This document shows positions 1 to 6,024 of a stretch of 9,534 nucleotides of DNA, piece by piece. The notes beneath the pieces were generated by a model that worked only from the letters and a program-made list of their open reading frames with translations, was not told the origin of the DNA and did not search any database. A program made the translations under genes and the position numbers. The stretch is from Bacteroidales bacterium (GTDB lineage: Bacteria > Bacteroidota > Bacteroidia > Bacteroidales > Muribaculaceae). How positions within the stretch are numbered: the first letter of the stretch is position 1; each line of letters begins with the position of its first letter. The DNA lies in the NCBI GenBank assembly GCA_019415705.1, contig DXYS01000019.1:3288-12821 (forward strand), given 5' to 3'.

Positions 1-1189
1 CTTTACGGGCTTGGCTATAGGGGTCGACAATGAAGCGGATAGCACCAAAGAGACCCATAGGCTGATAGCGCCAGTCGCCGAGACCGATGAACTCTGTAGC
101 CTCGACAATGGCGTAAATATCGCCCGAGGTATTGCCGGTCGTCGGCAGCTCTGATGCTTTCTTGACCTGACCTTTGACGGTGTCGTTGGCGGTCAGTGTA
201 TAATCTGCCCACGAAGTGCCGTTGTATTTTTTATAAGACTTCTTTACCTGACGAATCTCGTTTGTGGTGTAGACAGGCAGCCCGCAGAGCATGCCGTTCT
301 GCAGCATAGGGATGTAAACGCCGGCAGAATTGACGGGCTGTCCCTCGAGGATGGCGGCCATGCTCTTTGTCATAATCCAGCAGAGATGCTCGCCGTCGAT
401 GCCGGTCTCCAAGACAGCGGCTTTCATGCCGGCGTTGAGCTCTTTGAAGGTGGGCACGGACGAGAGTGCGACAGCCGAATCGACTTTGTCGACAAACGGG
501 CCGACAAGATTAGTGGCGCCTGTGACCTTGGCGGTGCTGAAAAGAATCTTGTTAAGCAGCAGACGGATTGACAGCGGCATAACCTCGCGGACGATGGTCT
601 CGAGGACACCCTCGGTCTGATTGAGCGTCTGATGCGACACGGGGATGGCGAGGCCGACGCGCTCGGGAGCGGCAGTCATCTTGCTGAAAGGAATCTTGGT
701 GTCTGTCAGGGCGACACCCTCGCCGGCGATAGATGCCTCGACCATCTCGTACATGGGCCACACAAAGTCGCCCGCGAGGCCGGTGGGCATCGGCAGACCG
801 ACTTTATCGAGGATGAAACCCTCCTGCAGAGGTTTGAGGATGTCCTGAATGTTGAGGGGGACGATTGCACCGGTTGTCACGTCGCTGACCGTCATAATCT
901 CGCGGACAAAGGTGATTTCGGTCGGGCGCTTGAGCTTGGCGTTCTCGCGGATAATGCGGATGGCATCCTGTTTTGCGTCGGGATGCTCGCGCAGATGTTC
1001 GGCGGCAGCGGCCGACATTTTCATCTGCAACACCTGATTTTCGCGAGTGAGCGACTCAAACTCTTTGGTCTCGGCGTCGGTGCGCTCGCGCTGCTCTTTT
1101 TCGCAGAGGTCGGCGATTTCGCCGATACGGTCGCAGTTAGCCTGATATTTATCGACTAAACTGCGCACGTTGATTTTCTGTTCTTTCAT
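1..1189 (-). CDS. HK97-type major capsid protein (C-terminus off the left edge)
   Basis: Forms the icosahedral shell of the phage head. The frame is open from the ATG at 1187-1189 to the window edge, 396 codons, with no stop. Residues 1-60 are charged and helix-prone (DRIGEIADLCEKEQRERTDA), as expected of the N-terminal delta or scaffolding region that the prohead protease removes. The shell domain probably begins near residues 90-100 (KRPTEITFVREIMTVSDVTTG). The last visible residues, GLFGAIRFIVDPYSQARK, match the conserved C-terminal part of HK97-fold capsid proteins, so I expect only a few dozen residues are missing. It starts 20 bp after the protease stop. The leader has no Shine-Dalgarno sequence, normal for Bacteroidota. 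The family call rests on remembered sequence pattern plus the portal-protease-capsid order. The exact processing site cannot be read from sequence. Confidence 0.9.
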   Translation of the reverse strand, partial: MKEQKINVRSLVDKYQANCDRIGEIADLCEKEQRERTDAETKEFESLTRENQVLQMKMSAAAAEHLREHPDAKQDAIRIIRENAKLKRPTEITFVREIMTVSDVTTGAIVPLNIQDILKPLQEGFILDKVGLPMPTGLAGDFVWPMYEMVEASIAGEGVALTDTKIPFSKMTAAPERVGLAIPVSHQTLNQTEGVLETIVREVMPLSIRLLLNKILFSTAKVTGATNLVGPFVDKVDSAVALSSVPTFKELNAGMKAAVLETGIDGEHLCWIMTKSMAAILEGQPVNSAGVYIPMLQNGMLCGLPVYTTNEIRQVKKSYKKYNGTSWADYTLTANDTVKGQVKKASELPTTGNTSGDIYAIVEATEFIGLGDWRYQPMGLFGAIRFIVDPYSQARK

Positions 1190-1209
1190 AGGGGTCAAAA
1201 TTATGTTGG

Positions 1210-1890
1210 TTATCTAAGAGTTGATTTCGCGGCTTGGCGCATCTGACGTACCTGCTCTCTGACTTTGGCGAGGTCTGCGGCGGGTGCGTCGTCAGGACAC
1301 TCGCGGAGCCCTTTGACCAACTCGCGGGCCTCGACCGAGGTGTCAGTGTAGGCGGGGTCAGCGGCGAGGGTGAAGTCGTAGACGTCTGTCACGGCCTTGA
1401 CACGGTAGGTGATGAATGAGCGGCCGTTGACCACGTTGGCCGTGCGCTCGACAAAATCTTCGTTCCAGTAGTAGGTCGAGAAGGCGAAGCTGCAGCCGGT
1501 GATGTCGCCGCGCTTTACGGCGCTGAGCGCCTCGTCGCCGTTTGGCGAGTCAGGCAGGTCGAGGTTAAACCCCACGCCGCGCTCGTCGACGAAATAGCTG
1601 AGGGTGCCGCTGCCCTTGTTGCTGCGGCCGAGAATGAGCTGTCGGTCATGGTACATCGTGAACTTGATGTCGCAGCCGTCAAGCAGTTCCTTGGTGATTG
1701 CCTCGGGGGCGATGACTTCGCGGGCCTCGCTGTCGTCGTCGCTCCAGAGCGGCTCCGAAGGCGTGTTAAACAAAATGGCATAACCGGTGATGGTGCGCGA
1801 GGGCTCGCTGCCCTCTGCCTCACGGACGTGCAGCCCTGCGCTCTCGACGCGCAGCGTGCGCTTAATCTCGGTGGTCTTATTCTTTTGCAT
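1210..1890 (-). CDS. HK97-family prohead protease (peptidase S78/U35 type)
   Basis: A 226-residue serine protease that matures the prohead by cutting the scaffold part of the capsid protein and then itself. The catalytic histidine lies in YHDRQLILGRS (His81), matching the family pattern H-x(n)-LGRS. The catalytic serine is Ser134 in GDITGCSFAFS, matching the family G-x-SFGF pattern. The later segment DVYDFTLAADPAY (around 169-181) matches the conserved block ending in PAY. Residues 190-226 form a charged tail. The ATG at 1888-1890 lies inside the end of the portal gene (14-bp overlap), so its translation is probably coupled to portal. The capsid gene follows 20 bp later. Length is normal for the family, nothing is missing, and start choice is firm because the conserved domain begins soon after it. 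Confidence 0.93.
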   Translation of the reverse strand: MQKNKTTEIKRTLRVESAGLHVREAEGSEPSRTITGYAILFNTPSEPLWSDDDSEAREVIAPEAITKELLDGCDIKFTMYHDRQLILGRSNKGSGTLSYFVDERGVGFNLDLPDSPNGDEALSAVKRGDITGCSFAFSTYYWNEDFVERTANVVNGRSFITYRVKAVTDVYDFTLAADPAYTDTSVEARELVKGLRECPDDAPAADLAKVREQVRQMRQAAKSTLR

Positions 1891-3151
1891 TGTCGTCAGT
1901 GTTGTTGTCGTTGTTGTTGGTTTCGTCAGGCTCGGCGGCTGCCTCCATAGGCTGACCGACTTCGCTTACGCTGCGCAGGTTGGCCGAGACTAAGGCGGTG
2001 TCGCCTCCGTCGACTGCTGGCAGGTTACCGAGACGGCGCACCTCGTTGACGGTGGCGCCTATCTGCAGCAGTTTCGTGCGATAGAACAGCATGCCGTTGA
2101 GGTCGCAGGCAAAGAGTTCGCGGCGGTCAAATTGGAACTTATATTTGTGGGCGAGTGCCGGCGCGATGAGTTTGCGGCGCAGCTCGACCTCGATGTTACG
2201 GAGCATGGGGTTAAGCGTGTGGCTAAGGAAGTCCACGTCTGCCTGCTCGACGCTCTTATAGTTGTTGCTCGTGTCGGCGTAGACGAATGTCGGCGGCACG
2301 CTGAAAAAGCGGCAAATCTCGAGCACTGTGAACTTGCGAGACTCCAAGAACTGCATGTCCGTCGAGCTGAGCGAGATTTGTTTGAAATCAACCTGACCGG
2401 GCAAGTTGACGATGCGCTCGCCGTTGCTGAAGCGTGAGTTGAGGTCGTCGGCCGTGCTCTTGAGCTGCCGGTCTTGGTACTCGCCGAAACCACGGACGCT
2501 GTTGCCGTTGCTGACGATGCCTCGGACGTTGCCGCCGTTGGCGAAACGGTTTTGCGTCTCTTGATCGCCGGTCGATGCGATGTCCATTGTCAGCCGGGCG
2601 TATGTCAGTACGCTGACGCCGCGCTTACTGTCGCGCAGGGTGAGGCCCTTGATATGGATGATTTCAGACTCGTCGTATGTGCCGGTGATGCCGTTCTCAA
2701 GGTCGTTGACGGTGTAGGTGTCGTTGAGGGTGTCATGGACGATGGTGCCGCGGGTGCACAGGGCGAGGCGGCTGAGCTCCATGCCTGCGGGGTTGTAAAA
2801 CGGCACTATGTAGGCGTTGCCGTCGCAGATGAGCTCCTGCGCGACTTGGCGCCAGAAGTCAAAGGCATTGATGTTGTCGTCAGGCTGCACGTTGAGCAGG
2901 TAGTCGAGGCGATGGTTGTCAGCCTCGACGAAGATGCCGTCGCGGCGCTTGAGGTAGAGCAGCGGCAAATTGGCCACGCTCTCGCTGAGCAGCTTGACAC
3001 AGCGGAAGACGGTGGCTATCGACATAGCCGAGCCGTTGCCGTAGACAAAAAGCGGCGTCGCCCCGAGCCGAGCAGCACTTGCAGGGCTCGCGGACGGCGT
3101 GCTCTTGACCTCACGTTTAAAATACCTAAGAATATGGCTGAACAATCCCAT
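1877..3151 (-). CDS. Phage portal protein, HK97 type
   Basis: A 424-residue portal subunit, expected to form the dodecameric ring at one capsid vertex through which the terminase pumps DNA and to which the tail joins. Recognisable family features are the N-terminal VFRCVKLLSESVANLPLLYLKR (48-69), DGNAYIVPFYN, and the SRKFTVLEICRFFSVPPTFVY block followed by SVEQADVDFLSHTLNPMLRNIEVELRRKL. These are the conserved core and clip regions of the phage_portal family. The C-terminus (PDETNNNDNNTDDNAKE) is low-complexity, acidic and Asn/Asp-rich, encoded by a GTT/GTC triplet run at 1900-1919. It is the first gene of the left-hand operon, with a Bacteroidota-type promoter box 21 bp upstream of its ATG. 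It overlaps the protease gene by 14 bp. Confidence 0.94.
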   Translation of the reverse strand: MGLFSHILRYFKREVKSTPSASPASAARLGATPLFVYGNGSAMSIATVFRCVKLLSESVANLPLLYLKRRDGIFVEADNHRLDYLLNVQPDDNINAFDFWRQVAQELICDGNAYIVPFYNPAGMELSRLALCTRGTIVHDTLNDTYTVNDLENGITGTYDESEIIHIKGLTLRDSKRGVSVLTYARLTMDIASTGDQETQNRFANGGNVRGIVSNGNSVRGFGEYQDRQLKSTADDLNSRFSNGERIVNLPGQVDFKQISLSSTDMQFLESRKFTVLEICRFFSVPPTFVYADTSNNYKSVEQADVDFLSHTLNPMLRNIEVELRRKLIAPALAHKYKFQFDRRELFACDLNGMLFYRTKLLQIGATVNEVRRLGNLPAVDGGDTALVSANLRSVSEVGQPMEAAAEPDETNNNDNNTDDNAKE

Positions 3152-3171
3152 TACACAACGTTACTTACATG

Positions 3172-3179
3172 CAAATATA
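3172..3179 (-). promoter_or_regulatory. Putative -7 box of the portal/capsid operon promoter
   Basis: The minus strand reads TATATTTG here, a perfect match to the Bacteroidota -7 consensus TAnnTTTG, 20 bp before the portal ATG. This would give a leader of only about 15 nt. The region about 20 bp upstream is T-rich (TTTTTT) but has no clear TTTG -33 element, so the promoter may be weak or need an activator. The position, at the head of the structural operon and after the terminator that ends terminase transcription, makes biological sense. The assignment is motif-based only. Confidence 0.45.
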
Positions 3180-3235
3180 AGCATAATTCGATGTGTTTAA
3201 AAAATTGGTTGTCAGTGGTTTATTTGCATTTTAGC

Positions 3236-3289
3236 CGCCAATGCACGCCAATGTGTCAAGGCGTTGCCGTTCGCTTGCCGATGCTTGCC
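3236..3289. repeat. Helically phased short direct repeats in the divergent promoter region
   Basis: CGCCAATG occurs at 3236-3243 and again at 3246-3253, start to start 10 bp. TTGCC then occurs at 3264-3268, 3275-3279 and 3285-3289, start to start 11 and 10 bp. Spacing by one helical turn places each copy on the same face of the DNA, as in arrays bound by a cooperative regulator. The patch lies between the two divergent promoter boxes. The repeats are short, so chance is possible. No protein can be named. Confidence 0.35.
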
Positions 3290-3359
3290 TTTGGTGTCAT
3301 TCTTTCAGGCTTAAATCGTTTATTTTTAATATTTATTAACTAATATAGGTGTATAAATA

Positions 3360-3391
3360 TTGGTTTATATAAGCGATTATTTATATTTTTG
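3360..3391 (+). promoter_or_regulatory. Putative Bacteroidota-type promoter of the plus-strand cassette
   Basis: TATTTTTG at 3384-3391 fits the -7 consensus TAnnTTTG. A TTGG at 3360-3363 lies about 21 bp upstream, a suitable distance for the -33 element (consensus TTTG). Transcription would begin around 3397, about 20 nt before the AGGAGG at 3418. Surrounding DNA is very AT-rich, so chance matches are a risk. The match in both boxes, the spacing, and a well-placed ribosome binding site downstream make this the best promoter candidate in the window. Confidence 0.5.
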
Positions 3392-3417
3392 TAGTGTAAT
3401 CATTAACCCTAAAAGAA

Positions 3418-3437
3418 AGGAGGACAAAATGAAATGA
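3418..3437 (+). promoter_or_regulatory. Strong Shine-Dalgarno sequence with two-codon overlapping mini-ORF
   Basis: AGGAGG at 3418-3423, within AAAGGAGGAC, is a near-perfect Shine-Dalgarno sequence, and I see no equivalent before the minus-strand genes examined. Two ATGs follow. The first (3429, 5 nt away) reads ATG AAA TGA and stops at once. The second (3434, 10 nt away) opens the 40-residue gene and overlaps that stop as ATGA. Ribosomes could therefore terminate and restart on the real gene. Strong SD sites are uncommon in Bacteroidota. Confidence 0.6.
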
Positions 3438-3556
3438 ACAAAGAAAAATGGCTGATTTACCGAATCTTTGATTTGTTAGCGCTCATCGAGACTCCGAAAA
3501 ATCAGCCAATCATCCGACAAATCCAAGGACTTCTTTACCGTCTTATGGATGACTAA
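3434..3556 (+). CDS. Small protein of 40 residues, function unknown
   Basis: A short open frame: MNKEKWLIYRIFDLLALIET, then a Pro/Asn/Gln-containing turn, then a second helix-prone half ending LLYRLMDD. I do not recognise a family. The pattern suggests two amphipathic helices joined by a loop near residues 20-25 (TPKNQP). There is no signal peptide and no convincing membrane span, because charged residues interrupt the hydrophobic stretches. Reality is supported by an AGGAGG 10 nt upstream, a promoter-like box before it, and a stop at the edge of a hairpin. It could be the first gene of a two-gene operon with the DUF5053-like gene 49 bp downstream, or a leader peptide controlling it. An alternative start for the second gene (ATG at 3549) overlaps this stop codon. 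Confidence 0.6.
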   Translation: MNKEKWLIYRIFDLLALIETPKNQPIIRQIQGLLYRLMDD

Positions 3557-3583
3557 AAAAGCCCCTGTCGGACAGACAGGGGC
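3555..3583 (-). terminator. Rho-independent terminator for leftward (terminase) transcription
   Basis: A perfect 9-bp inverted repeat, GCCCCTGTC (3561-3569) and GACAGGGGC (3575-3583), has a 5-nt loop. On the minus strand the stem is followed directly by six T residues (3560 down to 3555), the textbook intrinsic terminator. On the plus strand the stem is followed by AAATTTACT, which lacks a U tract, so rightward transcripts should pass. It would end transcripts of the terminase genes after they cross the plus-strand gene in antisense, insulating the portal promoter. A, T and stem lengths are all read directly. Confidence 0.75.
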
Positions 3584-3605
3584 AAATTTACTAAATCTTA
3601 ATATT

Positions 3606-3932
3606 ATGGCCGATAAAAAACCTTCTTTTGAACAATTGTGTGACCCCGCTCATCGTCGGGCTCAAAATATTACCATTAAATCAGGTGCCGTATTTGTCGC
3701 TTTTAACGAGCTTAACGGGCTTATCAACAATGCCGAGTTAGCGCGTCAGTATTTTAAGCGCAGTCCTTCTTGGCTGACACAACGCATCAATGGTAATATT
3801 GTTTTTGATAAAAAGGCCGGATTTCGCCCCGACGAATATCATCAGTTAGCCGAGGCTTTCCGTGACATAGCCCGTCGACTCTGCGCCCATGCAGACGAGA
3901 TTGACGCCGCGGCACACGATCCGGAGATTTAA
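3606..3932 (+). CDS. DUF5053-like small protein with a helix-turn-helix-like segment
   Basis: A 108-residue protein. The segment NNAELARQYFKRSPSWLTQRINGN (41-64) followed by a helical region ending LAEAFRDIARRLCAHADEI resembles, from memory, the core of DUF5053, an uncharacterised Bacteroidales family (YFGKS.SWL.QR.NG pattern). ELARQYFKRSPSWLTQRING looks like a helix-turn-helix, so DNA binding is plausible but inferred. I chose ATG 3606 because the preceding frame contains the 9-bp terminator hairpin and non-conserved residues. The alternative ATG 3549 would give 127 residues and overlap the upstream stop. The gene runs opposite to all phage core genes. Its stop shares TTAA with the stop of the large terminase gene (3929-3932), so the two are convergent with a 3-bp overlap. 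Codon choice is more AT-rich than its neighbours in the first half, hinting at separate origin. Confidence 0.8.
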   Translation: MADKKPSFEQLCDPAHRRAQNITIKSGAVFVAFNELNGLINNAELARQYFKRSPSWLTQRINGNIVFDKKAGFRPDEYHQLAEAFRDIARRLCAHADEIDAAAHDPEI

Positions 3933-5635
3933 TTCTCGTAGTCGATAAACAGGCGCATGCACATAAGCATCGTGATGACGCCGTCTATCTTCTGTGTCTG
4001 TTTTCGTTTCAGCGGTTTGCAGTTCTCGAGCTTGTCGACGTCTAAAACGGCATTGCCGAAGCAATAGCTGTTGATGGGATTGTCGTTGATGAAGATATGA
4101 CCGGTCTTTACGCCGTGCTCGAACGACTCGACGGGCGCGGTGAAATAGGCGTAGGTTTGTCTGACCGGGGTTAGGACGTTGTCAGCGCCGGCGGCGGCGA
4201 GCATGTTGATGACCTCCTGCGATTTCCACGAATCATAACCGATTGACAGTATGCGCACCGTCTTGTTGAGTCCGAGGACGTAATCGACGATGACGCGGTA
4301 GTCGATGACCGGTCCCGCCGTCAGTGTAAGATAGCCTTTGTCTGCCCACACACGATATAGCTTTTCGTTGGGGTGACCCGCCAGTGCACCCTCGGGAAAA
4401 AAGTAAGCGGTGTGAAAGCTAAAGCTATACGCCTGCGCGTCGTATATGCCGACACTGACGGCACTAAAGTCGTCGCTTTCCGAGAGGTCAATCGCCACCA
4501 TGGCGTCGGGATGACCGGTGATTTTGCTGATGTCCATCGGCCGGCTGATTTTTCGTGCTAAGGCGCTCGGAATCCAGCTGCGCGTCTCGTTCTCGGCGTA
4601 GATATTGAGCAACTTTGTCCTGAACGCCAGCATAGCCTCTGAGCCGTTGCGCAGGGCGTTGCGATACTCCTGCCGGTAGAAGTCCATGCTGACGGTGACG
4701 CCCATATGCGGCTGCACCTTGCGCCACGTTGCCTCCGCGTCCTCGGGGTCGTCGATGTCCGGCTCAAAGATATGGGCAAAGAGGCTGTCGTCCTCAAAGT
4801 CGCCGAGCAACACTGCCTTGTAGCCCTGCAGCATTTCGTAGAAGGGACCGTCAAAGACATCAGACGCCGTCGTGATTATCATCGTCAGCGGATTCTCGCG
4901 GATACCCATCGAGGTTGTCAGCACGGTCAGCAGGCTATTGTCGCGCGCTTGGCTAAACTCGTCCATGATGACTGTCGAGGCGTTCAGACCATCTTTTGTG
5001 CGAGCGTTAGCGGTTAGGCACTGAGCGAAGGCCGACCGGTCCTTGCGCCGGCTTTTGATGGTCTGCTCGTTGACGGTGTATCGCCTGCCGTCAGGGTCCA
5101 ATCGCCGCAGGCAGCCGCGGATGACGTCGAAGCACTTTTTTGCTTGGTCGTTGGAGTTGGCGCCGGTATAGCTCTCGGCATTGGCGTCGCCATAGAGCAG
5201 GTCATCGACGGCTATGGCTGCGCACGATGTGGTCTTGGAGAATTTGCGGGGCACAAAGAGCGCTGCCTCCCTGACCACTCTGCGCCCGTTGTGCCAAAAG
5301 CCGTAGACCGATGCAAACTGAAAGGCCTGCACGGGTGTCAGCCTGTAGCGCTGCGCGCCTGCCTTGCCCGGAAAGTGCAGGTTTTCATATAGCGTAAAGA
5401 AGCGCCGCACCTCTGTAACGTTGACGCCGTATTTGTCGGCCATGTGCAAAAAGCGGCCGACGGCTAACTGTTCGTAGAGATTATGTTGCGAGGGGTTGTC
5501 GGCAACCTCACGGACGTAGCTCTCGATGCGCTCGTCGACCTCGCCAAGTCTGTAGTCGGCTATCGGCGCAGCGGCCAACCGCGTTGTTATCTTGGCCTTG
5601 GCGCTGCGCAGTCTGTCTTTCTCCTCCTCTGTCAT
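3929..5635 (-). CDS. terL: Terminase large subunit (Terminase_1 type ATPase/nuclease)
   Basis: The 568-residue motor that packages DNA into the prohead and cuts it. N-terminal ATPase: Walker A-like VPRKFSKT (128-135), Walker B VIMDEF (222-227) with Glu226 as probable catalytic acid, and coupling motif TTAS (255-258). C-terminal RNase H-like nuclease: acidic residues Asp383 in MVAIDLSESDDFSAVSV, Asp468 in SIGYDSW and Asp551 in KIDGVITMLMCMRL, spaced as in other large terminases. In the Walker A loop, Ser133 stands where Gly is usual before Lys-Thr. The gene overlaps the end of the small subunit gene by 4 bp (ATGA), so the two are translationally coupled and presumably made in ratio. The following portal gene is separated from it by the opposite-strand cassette, unlike the usual direct terL-portal junction. 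Confidence 0.95.
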   Translation of the reverse strand: MTEEEKDRLRSAKAKITTRLAAAPIADYRLGEVDERIESYVREVADNPSQHNLYEQLAVGRFLHMADKYGVNVTEVRRFFTLYENLHFPGKAGAQRYRLTPVQAFQFASVYGFWHNGRRVVREAALFVPRKFSKTTSCAAIAVDDLLYGDANAESYTGANSNDQAKKCFDVIRGCLRRLDPDGRRYTVNEQTIKSRRKDRSAFAQCLTANARTKDGLNASTVIMDEFSQARDNSLLTVLTTSMGIRENPLTMIITTASDVFDGPFYEMLQGYKAVLLGDFEDDSLFAHIFEPDIDDPEDAEATWRKVQPHMGVTVSMDFYRQEYRNALRNGSEAMLAFRTKLLNIYAENETRSWIPSALARKISRPMDISKITGHPDAMVAIDLSESDDFSAVSVGIYDAQAYSFSFHTAYFFPEGALAGHPNEKLYRVWADKGYLTLTAGPVIDYRVIVDYVLGLNKTVRILSIGYDSWKSQEVINMLAAAGADNVLTPVRQTYAYFTAPVESFEHGVKTGHIFINDNPINSYCFGNAVLDVDKLENCKPLKRKQTQKIDGVITMLMCMRLFIDYEN

Positions 5636-6024
5636 GTCGTCGGGTCTGTGCGCTTAACGATGGTCGGCTTTTTACGGCCGCTGTTCTTGACTTTCTTAGT
5701 GAGTTCGACAAGCGGGTCATTGTCGTCAGCGCCGGCGAGGTCCTCGACCGTCAGGCCGAGAGCTTTCATCTGACGGGTGACGCTGTCCTGCGCGTCCTTT
5801 TGAATTTTGAAGACGGGGTGGGGAGCTAAGGTCTTGTTGCCGTAGCGCGAAGTCTCCACGACTACCACTGTATCGAGTCCGTCGATTTCGTCATTAGCCA
5901 TGTCCAATGTGCGAAGCGCACCGGCCAAGGACAACACCTGCATATCGAGTGCTTTGGTATATTTCCCTGCCGATTTTAAGGCCTTGACGATGGTCGTTTT
6001 GTAATCATTGACTTTTTGTGCCAT
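5632..6024 (-). CDS. terS: Terminase small subunit, P27 family
   Basis: A 130-residue DNA-recognition subunit of the packaging terminase, expected to bind the cos or pac region and load the large subunit. The family signature is APHPVFKIQKDAQDSVTRQMKALGLTVEDL (67-96), matching the P27 pattern of HP-aliphatic, a helix, then LGLTP. A predicted helical N-terminus (YKTTIVKALKSAGKYTKALD) precedes it, and the C-terminal 30 residues are basic (KKVKNSGRKKPTIVKR). The ATG lies in an AT-rich leader without an SD sequence after the 123-bp gap, so it may have its own promoter, though I found no clear TAnnTTTG box. It overlaps the terL start by 4 bp. An HNH endonuclease lies upstream, the usual partner of this terminase type in cos-packaging phages. 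Confidence 0.88.
   Translation of the reverse strand: MAQKVNDYKTTIVKALKSAGKYTKALDMQVLSLAGALRTLDMANDEIDGLDTVVVVETSRYGNKTLAPHPVFKIQKDAQDSVTRQMKALGLTVEDLAGADDNDPLVELTKKVKNSGRKKPTIVKRTDPTT

Larger units (their letters stand above)
3152..3433. promoter_or_regulatory. Divergent intergenic regulatory region between portal and the plus-strand cassette
   Basis: A 282-bp gene-free, mostly AT-rich gap from which portal is read leftward and the small plus-strand genes rightward. It holds one TAnnTTTG box for each direction (3172-3179 minus, 3384-3391 plus). Between the two boxes lies a GC-richer patch with short direct repeats (3236-3289). An SD sequence lies at the right end. A TTGGTTGTCA element at 3205-3214 differs by one base from the repeat array found at 8268-8436. 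No open reading frame here looks genuine: the long plus-strand frame that crosses it is the antisense shadow of portal running into non-coding DNA. Confidence 0.6.

Noticed and set aside
632..1159. Plus-strand frame of 175 codons opposite the capsid gene
   Set aside because: It is antisense to the major capsid protein, whose frame is open for 396 codons and has recognisable sequence.
2474..3343. Long plus-strand frame of 289 codons opposite portal
   Set aside because: It is antisense to a firmly identified portal gene, arises from GC-rich third positions, runs on into AT-rich promoter DNA, and resembles no protein family.
5491..5508. GGTTG-TCGG-CAACC inverted repeat in terL as an outlying copy of the 8.3-kb array
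   Set aside because: It is a single short match within coding sequence with no second copy nearby; likely chance.
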